A stretch of 33,900 nt of DNA from Amycolatopsis thailandensis. Lineage in GTDB: Bacteria; Actinomycetota; Actinomycetes; Mycobacteriales; Pseudonocardiaceae. Position numbers and translations under genes: made by a program. Shown here piece by piece: positions 1-6,999 of this stretch (its first letter is position 1; each line of letters begins with the position of its first letter). The notes under the pieces were generated by a model. It was not told where the DNA came from. It did not search any database and worked only from the letters and a program-made list of their open reading frames with translations. The stretch covers positions 1 to 33,900 of the forward strand of contig NZ_NMQT01000054.1 in NCBI RefSeq assembly GCF_002234405.1, written 5' to 3'.

Positions 1-1
1 C

Positions 2-808
2 TCTGCCCAGCGTCCCCCCCCCCACCCGCCGGCCGCCGGCAAGCCCCCCGGAGAGGGGCCGCCGGGCCAGCGCACCGGCAGCCCTGCCCAGTCGGCCGGC
101 GCGACACCGCCGCCTCCGCCCGCCAAACCGCACACGCCGACGGCCGCGTTCATCCCGATGCGCTCGCAGGACGCCCCGCCGAACACGCCGCCGCGCCCGG
201 TCGCCGCGGTGAGCCCACCGCCGTCCGCGGCCGCCCCGATGCGGCCGTCCCAGGCCAAGAGCACCGACGCCAAGCGCAAAGCCGTCCTGTTCGCGGGCGC
301 CGGCGCCGCGGTCGTGGTGATCGCCGTGATCGTGTTCCTGGTGCTGAACTCCGGCAACGGGACGAACGGCAACCAGGGCGGCGACAACGCCGGGGTGAAC
401 CCGCCGCCGGGCACCTCGGCACCCAAGTCGAGCGCTCCGTCGTCCTCGAAGGCATCCCCGGCGGGCCTGGGGAAGACCCCGAGCGAGAAGGTCACGAGCT
501 ACTCGAGTGTCGGCGGCTTCGTCCTCGACTTCTTCGACACGGACAAGATCGGGACGGCCGCGAGCTGGAACAAGCTCACGGACGCCGCGAAAGAGGTCTA
601 CGGCTCGGAGCAGGCTTTCGCCGATTACTGGAGCACGCACAAGGTCACCGGTGCCGACACCGCGCGAGCGGACAAGGGCGGCGGCAACCCCGACGGCTCG
701 ATCGACATGAACATCACGCTCAACAAGGGCACCCGTCCCGCGCTGCGTGTGGTCCAGGTCGGCGGGCAGTACTACATCGACGCCGACACGCGAGTACTCG
801 GCAACTGA
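2..808 (+). CDS. Pro-rich single-pass membrane protein, 5'-truncated by window edge
   Basis: The reading frame is open from base 2, so the gene starts outside the window; 268 residues are visible. The first ~90 residues are Pro/Ala/Gln-rich and low in complexity, as in cytoplasmic linkers. One strong membrane segment follows at about visible residues 93-116 (KAVLFAGAGAAVVVIAVIVF...), preceded by Lys/Arg, giving an N-in/C-out topology. Next comes a Ser/Pro/Lys-rich spacer and a C-terminal globular region of ~110 residues (FVLDFFDTDKIGTAASWNKL... ending VGGQYYIDADTRVLGN). That region resembles the small alpha+beta, NTF2/DUF4878-like extracytoplasmic domains of actinobacterial membrane proteins, but I do not recognise the family. 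No enzymatic motif is visible. It could be the sensor tail of a larger protein such as a Ser/Thr kinase, which the missing N-terminus would decide. Confidence 0.8.
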   Translation, partial: SAQRPPPHPPAAGKPPGEGPPGQRTGSPAQSAGATPPPPPAKPHTPTAAFIPMRSQDAPPNTPPRPVAAVSPPPSAAAPMRPSQAKSTDAKRKAVLFAGAGAAVVVIAVIVFLVLNSGNGTNGNQGGDNAGVNPPPGTSAPKSSAPSSSKASPAGLGKTPSEKVTSYSSVGGFVLDFFDTDKIGTAASWNKLTDAAKEVYGSEQAFADYWSTHKVTGADTARADKGGGNPDGSIDMNITLNKGTRPALRVVQVGGQYYIDADTRVLGN

Positions 809-868
809 CGCAGCGTGGCGGTGGTGAGACCCGCCTCGCTGGTGGTAGGCCAATCGCCGCTCGTGGCT

Positions 869-881
869 TACTGTTGCCGGT
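869..881 (+). promoter_or_regulatory. -10-like hexamer, probable leaderless start
   Basis: TACTGT at 869-874 is followed by exactly seven bases and then the ATG at 882. There is no Shine-Dalgarno sequence in between, so the transcript may begin at the start codon. Confidence 0.4.
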
Positions 882-1187
882 ATGGCCGATAGCGGACCTT
901 TCGGACCTGGCCAGAATCCTCGTTTCGACGAGGACCTGGTAGGCCTCGACCCGTACGACCCCGAAGCCCGTGCCTTCGCCGAGCATCTGGACCGCATCGA
1001 GCGCTGCGGCCCGAACTTCACCGTGGAAGCCTGCATCGACGGTGTCTCCGATTTCGCCGACTCCAGCAACCGTCTCGGCGGTCTGCGCTGGTGGATTTCG
1101 GCGCTGGTCGTGGTCCTCATCGTGCTCGGCGTGATGGTCACCGCATGGGACATCATCGGCCGGGCCATCGCGTGGCTCGCGGGGTAA
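882..1187 (+). CDS. Small C-terminally anchored membrane protein, unknown function
   Basis: Predicted product of 101 residues. The first ~67 residues are soluble and acidic (NPRFDEDLVGLDPYDPEARA, then a helix with Cys-Gly-Pro and Cys-Ile-Asp). The C-terminal third is one hydrophobic helix (WWISALVVVLIVLGVMVTAW...) ending in a short tail. No export signal is visible, so the soluble part probably faces the cytoplasm. I do not recognise the family. The stop codon at 1185-1187 almost touches the possible GTG start of msrB at 1189, so the two genes are probably co-transcribed. The start is supported by a -10-like hexamer seven bases upstream rather than by an RBS. Confidence 0.75.
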   Translation: MADSGPFGPGQNPRFDEDLVGLDPYDPEARAFAEHLDRIERCGPNFTVEACIDGVSDFADSSNRLGGLRWWISALVVVLIVLGVMVTAWDIIGRAIAWLAG

Positions 1188-1188
1188 C

Positions 1189-1635
1189 GTGGAACCAGTG
1201 AAAGGTATGAAACCCGTTGTCGGAGCCACGCCGCGCGTGGTCAAGTCCGAACAGGAATGGCGGGAACAGCTCAGCCCCGACGAGTACGCCGTGCTCCGCC
1301 AGGCGGGCACCGAGCGTCCCTTCACCGGCGAGTACACCGATGAGAAGACCACCGGTGTCTACCAGTGCCGCGCCTGTGGCGCCGAGCTGTTCCGCAGTGA
1401 CACGAAGTTCGAGAGCCATTGCGGCTGGCCGTCGTTCTACGACCCGGCCGACACCGACGCCGTCCTCCTCCGCGAGGACACCGCGATGGGGATGCGCCGG
1501 ATCGAGGTGCTGTGCAAGTCGTGCCACAGCCACCTCGGGCACGTCTTCGAAGGCGAGGGCTACGCCACGCCGACGGATCAGCGGTACTGCATCAACTCGA
1601 TCTCGCTGAAGCTCGTTCCCGAGTCCGAGTCGTAA
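1189..1635 (+). CDS. msrB: Peptide-methionine (R)-S-oxide reductase MsrB
   Basis: Reduces the R epimer of methionine sulfoxide in oxidised proteins, normally using thioredoxin; cytoplasmic. Motifs of the zinc-binding MsrB class are complete: CRAC (Cys60, Cys63) and CKSCHSHLGHVF (Cys107, Cys110) bind Zn; CGWPSF carries Cys78, a candidate recycling Cys; RYCINSISL carries the catalytic Cys132. The length of ~148 residues is normal for a stand-alone MsrB. GTG 1189, GTG 1198 and ATG 1207 are all in frame within 18 bases; the family usually begins close to the third, so the first residues are uncertain. A terminator hairpin follows at 1651-1710, so the gene probably ends the transcript from 882. 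Confidence 0.95.
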   Translation: MEPVKGMKPVVGATPRVVKSEQEWREQLSPDEYAVLRQAGTERPFTGEYTDEKTTGVYQCRACGAELFRSDTKFESHCGWPSFYDPADTDAVLLREDTAMGMRRIEVLCKSCHSHLGHVFEGEGYATPTDQRYCINSISLKLVPESES

Positions 1636-1650
1636 CCGAACCCGGCGAAC

Positions 1651-1710
1651 CACCGCCCTCTCCGACGCGTTCACAGAGAACTGGAACAGCGTCGGGGAGG
1701 GCGGTGTTTT
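1651..1710 (+). terminator. Terminator-like hairpin that buries the next gene's RBS
   Basis: Arms 1651-1668 and 1689-1706 pair over 18 bp with a single G-T wobble around a 20-base loop, and end in a T4 run at 1707-1710. The GTG start of the next gene is at 1711, immediately after the T run. The only Shine-Dalgarno-like sequence for it (GGGAGG, 1695-1700) lies inside the 3' arm. Confidence 0.75.
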
Positions 1711-2571
1711 GTGAACGGACCCTGGGGGATTTCCGGACCGGCTTTCGCCTGGCTCTACGGTGCCTGCGTCGTCCTGCCGGCGGCACTCGCCGTGGTGTAC
1801 GAACTGTGGCTGCGCCGTGACACCGGCGCCAGGAAGGTGCCCGGCCTCTACCACCTGGCCGCGCTGGCGGGCGGCACGGAACGGGTCACCGACACCGCCG
1901 TCGCCGGTCTTCTCGAACGGCACCGTCTCCGGCCCGACGGGCGCGGGCTCCTGCACCCGATCAGGCCGGTCCCGGCCGACCCCTTCGAGCGCGCCCTCGT
2001 CACGCTCGTGCACGGCAACGGGATCGGCCTGGGCGAGCTGCGCGCCAGGATGGCGCGGCATCCGGTCGTCCTTCTGCTGCGCGCCGAGCTGGCACAAAAC
2101 GGCCTGTCCGTCGCCGAAAACCGGCGACGGACAGGCTGGCAGTGCGCGTTGGCCGCCTACGTGGCCGTTCTCGCGCTGGGGATCGCACGGCTGGCGAACG
2201 CGGTACCTCTTGAGCGTCCGACGACCGTCCTCGTCGTCTTGATCGTCTGTGCGGTCGGCGCCCTCGGCCTGACCGTGTGGCGGCAATGGCCGGACCGGTC
2301 CGGCCGCGCGACCACCGCGGGCAAGCTGGCGCTCCACCACGGCGACTGGGACCGCGACCTGGCGCGCACCACGACCGGGCGGGTGGCTCTCGACGGGTTG
2401 CAGGTCTTCCCGGACCAGGCCGTGGCGATCACGCTGATCAAGACCGTCGCCACGAAAGGCAGGCTGTTCGGCGGCACGGCGAGCACCGACGGCGGAGGCG
2501 TGTCCTACGCCCCCGTTTACTCCTGTGGCGGAGGCGGCGTTTCCTGCGGTGGCGGAGGGTGCGGAGGATGA
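1711..2571 (+). CDS. TIGR04222-type membrane protein A with Gly/Cys-rich C-terminus
   Basis: 286 residues. A membrane helix lies at ~10-30 (AFAWLYGACVVLPAALAVVY), followed by the cytoplasmic TIGR04222-like domain (YHLAALAGGTERVTDTAVAG, then a winged-helix-like stretch and DPFERALVTLV). A helical hairpin follows at ~145-192, then a soluble segment. The last residues are SCGGGGVSCGGGGCGG with Cys272, Cys279 and Cys284. The start is supported by alignment with the paralogue at 3198 (MNGPWGISGPAFAWLYG versus MEDTWGIPGPTFLAIYA). Function is unknown. The Cys/Gly tail, and the MNIO-family oxygenase encoded two genes downstream, suggest that the tail is a substrate for post-translational modification (inference). 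The stop overlaps the next start (ATGA). Confidence 0.85.
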   Translation: MNGPWGISGPAFAWLYGACVVLPAALAVVYELWLRRDTGARKVPGLYHLAALAGGTERVTDTAVAGLLERHRLRPDGRGLLHPIRPVPADPFERALVTLVHGNGIGLGELRARMARHPVVLLLRAELAQNGLSVAENRRRTGWQCALAAYVAVLALGIARLANAVPLERPTTVLVVLIVCAVGALGLTVWRQWPDRSGRATTAGKLALHHGDWDRDLARTTTGRVALDGLQVFPDQAVAITLIKTVATKGRLFGGTASTDGGGVSYAPVYSCGGGGVSCGGGGCGG

Positions 2572-3116
2572 CCATGAACCGGCTCGAAACGATCTACCAG
2601 GTCGCGTACCTCACCGGCGGCCCCGACCGGGTCACGGACACCGCCGTCGCGGAAGCCCTCGAACGGAAGGCCGTCCGGCTCGACAAGTCCGGTGTCCTGC
2701 ACCGGAGTTCCGCCAAGCCCGCCGATCCGTTCGTGCTGGCGGTCGTGGAGACCTTGCCCAAGGTACGGATCGCGCGGGTGCGCGAAGCCCTGCGCGAGTC
2801 GGAACCGATGCGCTCGCTGCGAGCGGAACTCCTGACCGGCGGCCTGCTCGTCCCGGCGATCCACTGGCGCCGGGTTCGGCGGCGCGGGTCGTGGGCGAGC
2901 AAAGCGGGCGGACAGGCGCTGTCCCTGGCGAGGGAGGATCCGGGGCTCGTCACCGGCGTGAGGGGCGCGGTGGCCTTGGGCGGCCTCGACGCCCATCCGG
3001 ATCGGCGGTCGGTTCGGCTCCTGACCCTGGCGCCACCAGCCGGGGCCAGAACCCGGGTCGCCATCAGCAGCCCTGATGACGGTCTAACGGACGTCACGGA
3101 CTGCTCGCCCGGCTGA
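2568..3116 (+). CDS. Truncated TIGR04222 paralogue B, no membrane helices or Cys tail
   Basis: 182 residues. It starts directly with the TIGR04222-like core (RLETIYQVAYLTGGPDRVTD, then KPADPFVLAVVETLPKVRIA), colinear with residue ~47 onward of paralogue A. The N-terminal membrane helix and the central helical hairpin are missing, as is the Gly/Cys-rich tail; the protein ends DVTDCSPG with one Cys. The segment AREDPGLVTGVRGAVALGGL corresponds to the region before the tail in the paralogues. It overlaps the upstream stop by ATGA, and GGAGGG lies seven bases before the ATG, so it should be translated. It may be a soluble regulatory version, or a decaying copy left by tandem duplication. ATG 2574 is an alternative start. 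Confidence 0.75.
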   Translation: MTMNRLETIYQVAYLTGGPDRVTDTAVAEALERKAVRLDKSGVLHRSSAKPADPFVLAVVETLPKVRIARVREALRESEPMRSLRAELLTGGLLVPAIHWRRVRRRGSWASKAGGQALSLAREDPGLVTGVRGAVALGGLDAHPDRRSVRLLTLAPPAGARTRVAISSPDDGLTDVTDCSPG

Positions 3117-3197
3117 TCGAATGGTTCGAGGGAACCACGACCGGACGGAACAGCGTCCGACTACGGTAAGTGCACCTGCTCGTGAAAGGCCCGTGCG

Positions 3198-4148
3198 ATG
3201 GAAGACACCTGGGGCATCCCCGGACCCACGTTCCTGGCGATCTACGCCGTCTTGCTGGTGCTTCCGCTGGCCGTCGGTCTCTTGTGGACGATCGCGGTCA
3301 AGCTGGGACGCAAGGCGCCGCGCGCCGCCGTGAGCGGACCGCAGCCGACCGTGTACGAACTCGCCTATCTCGCCGGTGGCCCGGATCGCGTGGTCGACAC
3401 GGCCATCGCGGCCCTGGTCGATCGCGGGACGTTGCGGGTCAGCAGCTCGAAGCAGCTCCAGCTGGCAGGCCCCGAGCCCGCGGACCCGATCGAAAGGGCC
3501 GTCGCCAAGGGCGCCAAGCCGGGCTACAACGCCACGACCCGCGGCATGCGCGACAGGCTCCGCATGTCCGGGCCGATGCAGGCGCTCGGCAAGGACCTCG
3601 AAGCGCGGGGACTCGTGGTCGTCAACCAGGCGCCGCGCATCCGCCAGGTCGTCTTCTTCCTGTACGTCGCCGTGTTGGTCCTCGGTGTGGTGCGCCTGTT
3701 CGCCGGGCTCGGCACGAACCACCCCGTCGGCTTCCTGGTCCCGCTGCTGATCGCGGCCGTGGTCGCGACGCTGATCGCCCGTTCCGCCAAGAACAAGACG
3801 TCCGGACCGCGCCCGACCGGTGAGGGCAACCGGATCCTCGGGAGCGCCAACAGCGCGCTCGCACGCGAGCGCAAGCGCGGTATCCCCAACGAGCCGGCCG
3901 TGGGCGGCGTCGGTCCCGGCTTCCTGCTGGGCGGTGCGGCCGCGGCCGTCGCGCTCGGCGGGCTCGCGTTCTACCCGGACGAGGAGCTGAGCGAGGCGCT
4001 GATCCCGCCGCCGGTCCCCGGCGCTTTCGGCGGCGGTGGTTCGTCCGGTGGTGGCAGCACGTGCAGCACGGGTTCCTCGTGCAGCAGCGGAAGCTCTTCG
4101 TCCTGCGGCGGCGGTGGCGGCTGCGGGGGTGGTGGCTGCGGTGGCTGA
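3198..4148 (+). CDS. TIGR04222-type membrane protein C with long Cys/Ser/Gly tail, putative MNIO substrate
   Basis: 316 residues. A membrane helix lies at ~11-33, followed by the core domain (YELAYLAGGPDRVVDTAIAA, then EPADPIERAVAKGAKPGYN). Two membrane helices lie at ~150-195 and a short hydrophobic Gly/Ala stretch near 235-255 (GPGFLLGGAAAAVALGGLAF). From ~270 the tail is low in complexity with five Cys at 289, 295, 303, 309 and 314, ending CGGGGCGG exactly like paralogue A. GAAAGG lies eight bases before the ATG. The last eight bases overlap the GTG start of the MNIO gene, so substrate and enzyme are translationally coupled. Multi-Cys C-termini are typical of peptides modified by MNIO (DUF692) enzymes. 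That this tail is modified is inferred from context and not visible in the sequence itself. Confidence 0.88.
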   Translation: MEDTWGIPGPTFLAIYAVLLVLPLAVGLLWTIAVKLGRKAPRAAVSGPQPTVYELAYLAGGPDRVVDTAIAALVDRGTLRVSSSKQLQLAGPEPADPIERAVAKGAKPGYNATTRGMRDRLRMSGPMQALGKDLEARGLVVVNQAPRIRQVVFFLYVAVLVLGVVRLFAGLGTNHPVGFLVPLLIAAVVATLIARSAKNKTSGPRPTGEGNRILGSANSALARERKRGIPNEPAVGGVGPGFLLGGAAAAVALGGLAFYPDEELSEALIPPPVPGAFGGGGSSGGGSTCSTGSSCSSGSSSSCGGGGGCGGGGCGG

Positions 4149-4953
4149 CGGGCCGGGCCGCCTCGGCATCGGGATCGGCTGGCGGCACGAACTGGACCTG
4201 TCGATCGCGCGGCTGCCGGGCGTCGACTGGGTCGAGGTCGTCGCCGAGAACCTGCACGCCGACCATCTTCCCGAGACCTTGATCGCCTTGCGTGACAAGG
4301 GAATGCCGGTCCTTCCGCACGCGGTTTCGCTGTCGCTGGGCGGGGCCGAGCCGCTGGACACCGCCCGCGTCGAGCATCTCGCGGAGGTCACCCGCGAGCT
4401 CGGCGCGCCGATGGCCAGCGACCACGTGTGCTTCGTGCGCGCGGGCGGCCTCGACTCGGGGCATCTGATGCCGCTGCCCCGCACCCGGGAAGCGCTCGAC
4501 GTCCTGGTGGACAACGTCAAACTGACCCAGTCCATCGTCGGGGTCCCGTTCGCGCTGGAGAACATCGCGGCGGTCTTGGACTGGCCTGACGCCGAGTTCA
4601 CCGAGTCGGAGTTCCTGCGGGAGCTGACCGACCGGACCGGCTGCCTGCTGATCATCGACGTCGCCAACCTGTACGCCAACGCCCGCAACCTCGGCACCGA
4701 CCCCGGACGGTTCCTCGACGAGATCCCGTGGGAGCGGCTGGCGTACACGCATATGGCGGGCGGCGTCGAACGCGACGGCGTCTACCACGACACACACGCC
4801 CATCCGGTGGTCCCGGAGGTGCTGGACCTGTTGCGAGAGCTGCGGAAGCGGGTGGACCCGCCGGGGGTCCTGCTGGAACGCGACGACGACTACCCGACCG
4901 ACGCCGAATTGGCGGCCGAGCTGACCGCGCTCAGGAACGCGGTGTCAGCGTGA
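4141..4953 (+). CDS. DUF692/MNIO-family multinuclear non-heme iron oxygenase
   Basis: 270 residues, TIM-barrel DUF692 family. Characterised members (MbnB, TglH, bufferin BufB) use two or three iron ions to oxidise Cys residues of precursor peptides into oxazolone/thioamide, beta-carbon-excised or thiooxazole products. The expected metal-ligand motifs are all present: VVAEN (Glu36), PHAVS (His60), SDH (Asp94, His95), ENIAAVL (Glu140), DVANLYANARN (Asp173), HMAGG (His204), HDTHAHPV (Asp217, His219) and LLERDDD near the end. The frame continues further upstream, but the GTG at 4141 gives the usual family N-terminus (GRLGIGIGWRHELD). It overlaps the Cys-tail gene by 8 bp and its stop overlaps the partner start (GTGA), a tightly coupled three-gene cassette. 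The chemistry performed here is unknown. Confidence 0.93.
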   Translation: MADGPGRLGIGIGWRHELDLSIARLPGVDWVEVVAENLHADHLPETLIALRDKGMPVLPHAVSLSLGGAEPLDTARVEHLAEVTRELGAPMASDHVCFVRAGGLDSGHLMPLPRTREALDVLVDNVKLTQSIVGVPFALENIAAVLDWPDAEFTESEFLRELTDRTGCLLIIDVANLYANARNLGTDPGRFLDEIPWERLAYTHMAGGVERDGVYHDTHAHPVVPEVLDLLRELRKRVDPPGVLLERDDDYPTDAELAAELTALRNAVSA

Positions 4954-5318
4954 CTTCGCCCCGCGAGCGGCTCGCCAGGCAGCAGGCCGAACTGCTCAAG
5001 GCACTCCTCGCCGACGGCGAGGCCCCGGCGGGGTTCGACGGGGACAGGCTCCGCATCGAGGCGAACGTGTTGCGGAACAAGCAGCGCAGGCTGGCCGCGT
5101 ACCTGCGGCCGGACCTCGCTGAGGCCCTCGGTGACCGGTTCGCCGCGCTGTTCCGCGAGTACGCGACAGCGCATCCGAAGACCGACACGATCCGCGCGCG
5201 GGCCTACGCGGACGCTTTCGGCACGTGGCTCGTCGAGCGCGGCGAGGTGCCGAAGCCGAAGCGCGGGCTCAGCACTTGGGCACCTTGGCGGGGCGGACTT
5301 CGCCGTCGTCGCTCATGA
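4950..5318 (+). CDS. Small DUF2063-like partner protein of the MNIO enzyme
   Basis: 122 residues, mostly helical. The pattern LARQQAELLKALL, DGDRLRIEANVLRNKQRRLA, YLRPDLAEALGDRFAALFRE, ATAHPKTD and YADAFGTWLVERGEVP follows the N-terminal DUF2063 layout (RL-x-IY-x-NN, L-P-x-x-x-x-LG-x-x-F, hP, y-x-x-F-x-x-FL). DUF2063-like proteins bind MNIO enzymes and recognise the precursor peptide. Only this N-terminal half is present, and the C-terminus is Arg-rich (RGGLRRRRS). The GTG start at 4950 overlaps the MNIO stop (GTGA). The last 50 bases overlap the 3' end of the convergent lipoprotein gene. Assignment rests on pattern and position, so a profile search would be needed for certainty. I infer a role in substrate recognition. 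Confidence 0.8.
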   Translation: MTSPRERLARQQAELLKALLADGEAPAGFDGDRLRIEANVLRNKQRRLAAYLRPDLAEALGDRFAALFREYATAHPKTDTIRARAYADAFGTWLVERGEVPKPKRGLSTWAPWRGGLRRRRS

Positions 5319-5592
5319 TCGACGTCGAGTCGTCGACGTAGCCCGAACCACCAGAGTACGAGATCTTGTAGAACCCGAACCCGTTGACCGTCTCGTGGCA
5401 GGTGACGGTCACCTTCGACAAGGTGGTCAGCTTGCCGACCGGGTCGTGGCTCACTCCGCCGTTCGCGTTGGGTTTCGGCTCCGAGTACACCGTCGTGTCG
5501 CCGTAGTCGCCGATCTTCCCGTCGACTCCGCACGCGCACAGGACCAGCGCGGAAGCCGTGACCAAGGCCAGTTTCAGCTTGTTTCGCGTCAT
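5269..5592 (-). CDS. Small SH3-like lipoprotein
   Basis: 107 residues. A signal peptide (MTRNKLKLALVTASALVLCAC) ends in a lipobox-like LCAC, with the probable acylated Cys at residue 20, so the mature protein is likely anchored to the outer face of the membrane. The mature ~85 residues fit a single bacterial SH3-like (SH3b) fold: TTVYSEPKPN, KLTTLSKVTVTCHETVNGFG, FYKISYSGGSGYVDDSTSI. Two further Cys (TVTCHE and the terminal KC) could form a disulfide. Such domains bind cell-wall or other peptides; no catalytic residues are visible. It lies 48 bases after the CoA-transferase stop on the same strand but has its own -10-like element. Its 3' end overlaps the convergent MNIO partner gene by 50 bp. 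Confidence 0.8.
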   Translation of the reverse strand: MTRNKLKLALVTASALVLCACGVDGKIGDYGDTTVYSEPKPNANGGVSHDPVGKLTTLSKVTVTCHETVNGFGFYKISYSGGSGYVDDSTSIMSDDGEVRPAKVPKC

Positions 5593-5605
5593 CTCCCCGA
5601 AGCTA
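5593..5605 (-). promoter_or_regulatory. -10-like hexamer, probable leaderless start of the lipoprotein gene
   Basis: On the minus strand TAGCTT (5605-5600) is followed by seven bases and the ATG at 5592. The GGGGAG touching the ATG is too close to serve as an RBS. Confidence 0.4.
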
Positions 5606-5640
5606 GGCCGGGGAGATGAAAATCGGATGAAACGCGGCGG

Positions 5641-6999
5641 TCACCAGACCGCGCGGTCGCTCCCGGGAACGCGCGTCCCCTCCACCCAGAAGGGATTCGA
5701 GCCGGGCAGGGTGCCCGCCATCTTGACCCGGGTGAGCCGTCCGAGCGGGCTGTCGGCGTCCTCCAGGAACTCGGCACCGTCGAAGCCGGTGGGTCCGGCT
5801 TCCTTGCGCCCCAAGGAGTTCAGCCACTCCCCCGTCCCGGCGAGCGACGTGCGGACGTGCTGGCCGCCGCCCTCGGTGGCGGCCCGGCGGACGGCCGTCA
5901 TGATCGCCGCCGCGGTGAGCCAGCCGGTCGCGTGGTCGAGCGCCTGCACCGGAAGCGGTCCCGGACCGTCGATGCCGGCCGTCTTGCCGCCCTCGTCGGC
6001 GATCCCCGACGTCATCTGCACCAGGCTGTCGAACCCGCGCCTGCGCGCCCACGGCCCTTCCCAGCCGTAAGCCGACAGGTCCGCGACCACGATCCCCGGC
6101 CGCAGCTCGGCGATCGCCTCCGGCGAGAAACCCTTGGCCACCAGCGATCCCGGCCGGAATCCCTGGAGCACGACGTCGGCGCGCGCGATCAGCTTGCGCA
6201 GCCGCGAGCGCCCGGCTTCGGTCTCCAGGTCGACGTACGCCGAGAGCTTGCCCATCCCGGTGTCGACGGCCAGCGGCGGCACGGTCGGCAGCTGCGCCGA
6301 CCCGATGTGCATGACGGTGGCGCCGTGCGCGGCGAGCACCCGGCCCGCGACCGGACCGGCGATGACGTGGGTGAGGTCCAGGATCCGCACCCCGCCCAGC
6401 GGCCGGTCGGATTCGAACAGCCGCACGGGCTCCGACGGCCCGAGCGACCGGATCTCGGCGACCGGCAGCGCGCTGGCCGCCTGTCCTTGCTTGTGCGCCA
6501 GCCATTCCTCGCGGCTCCGCAGTACCGCCGCGGCACCGCCGGCGCCGATCACCGCCGACTCGACCTCGAACTTCGACTTGGCCGCCACGACCTTCTCGAA
6601 CGCCTCGCGGGTCGCGGGCACACCGAGACCCCAGCACACGGCGGCGACGTGGCGCGGGTAGTTGCAGTGCAGCCGCACCCAGCCGTCGTTCGCGCGGTAG
6701 TCGCCGGACAGCGGCGCGCTGAACGGCACCGGCTCCCCGTCGACGCGGAGGTACTGCTCACTGCGGAACGACGCCGCGGCGTGCCGGGTGTCGACCGAGA
6801 CCTTGCCCGGCTCGATTCCCCGCAGCCGCAGCAGTTCCCCGGCGGCCAGCGTCGCGACGGCGACACTCGTCGTCGCCGCCTTCTCGACCCGGAAGGTCCC
6901 GGGCAGCACGGATTCGGGGCCGGTGACCTCGACGGCGTCTTCGGCGAGCTCGTCGCCGGTGAGGGTGGTCCAGACGCGTGAGTCCACTGATGCGTTCAC
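5641..6999 (-). CDS. CaiB/BaiF-type (class III) CoA-transferase with rearranged domain order
   Basis: 452 residues. Class III enzymes move CoA between carboxylic acids through an aspartyl-CoA thioester intermediate. The signature that normally begins the protein (GGVRILDLTHVIAGPVAGRV) appears here at ~residues 202-221. It is followed by the classical middle region (ADVVLQGFRPGSLVAKGFSP, RPGIVVADLSAYGWEGPWAR, QALDHATGWLTAAAIMTAV). The first ~190 residues contain a segment (GDYRANDGWVRLHCNYPRHV) that resembles the C-terminal part of ordinary family members, so the order looks permuted; this long-N-terminus subfamily is, from memory, common in actinobacteria. The substrate is unknown. The GTG start at 6999 overlaps the hemQ stop (TAGTG), placing the gene in the heme operon without an obvious role there. 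Confidence 0.85.
   Translation of the reverse strand: MNASVDSRVWTTLTGDELAEDAVEVTGPESVLPGTFRVEKAATTSVAVATLAAGELLRLRGIEPGKVSVDTRHAAASFRSEQYLRVDGEPVPFSAPLSGDYRANDGWVRLHCNYPRHVAAVCWGLGVPATREAFEKVVAAKSKFEVESAVIGAGGAAAVLRSREEWLAHKQGQAASALPVAEIRSLGPSEPVRLFESDRPLGGVRILDLTHVIAGPVAGRVLAAHGATVMHIGSAQLPTVPPLAVDTGMGKLSAYVDLETEAGRSRLRKLIARADVVLQGFRPGSLVAKGFSPEAIAELRPGIVVADLSAYGWEGPWARRRGFDSLVQMTSGIADEGGKTAGIDGPGPLPVQALDHATGWLTAAAIMTAVRRAATEGGGQHVRTSLAGTGEWLNSLGRKEAGPTGFDGAEFLEDADSPLGRLTRVKMAGTLPGSNPFWVEGTRVPGSDRAVW

Noticed and set aside
1189..1635. MsrB as a component of the MNIO system
   Set aside because: A terminator separates it from the operon, and msrB is part of the conserved heme-gene neighbourhood in genera without the MNIO operon.
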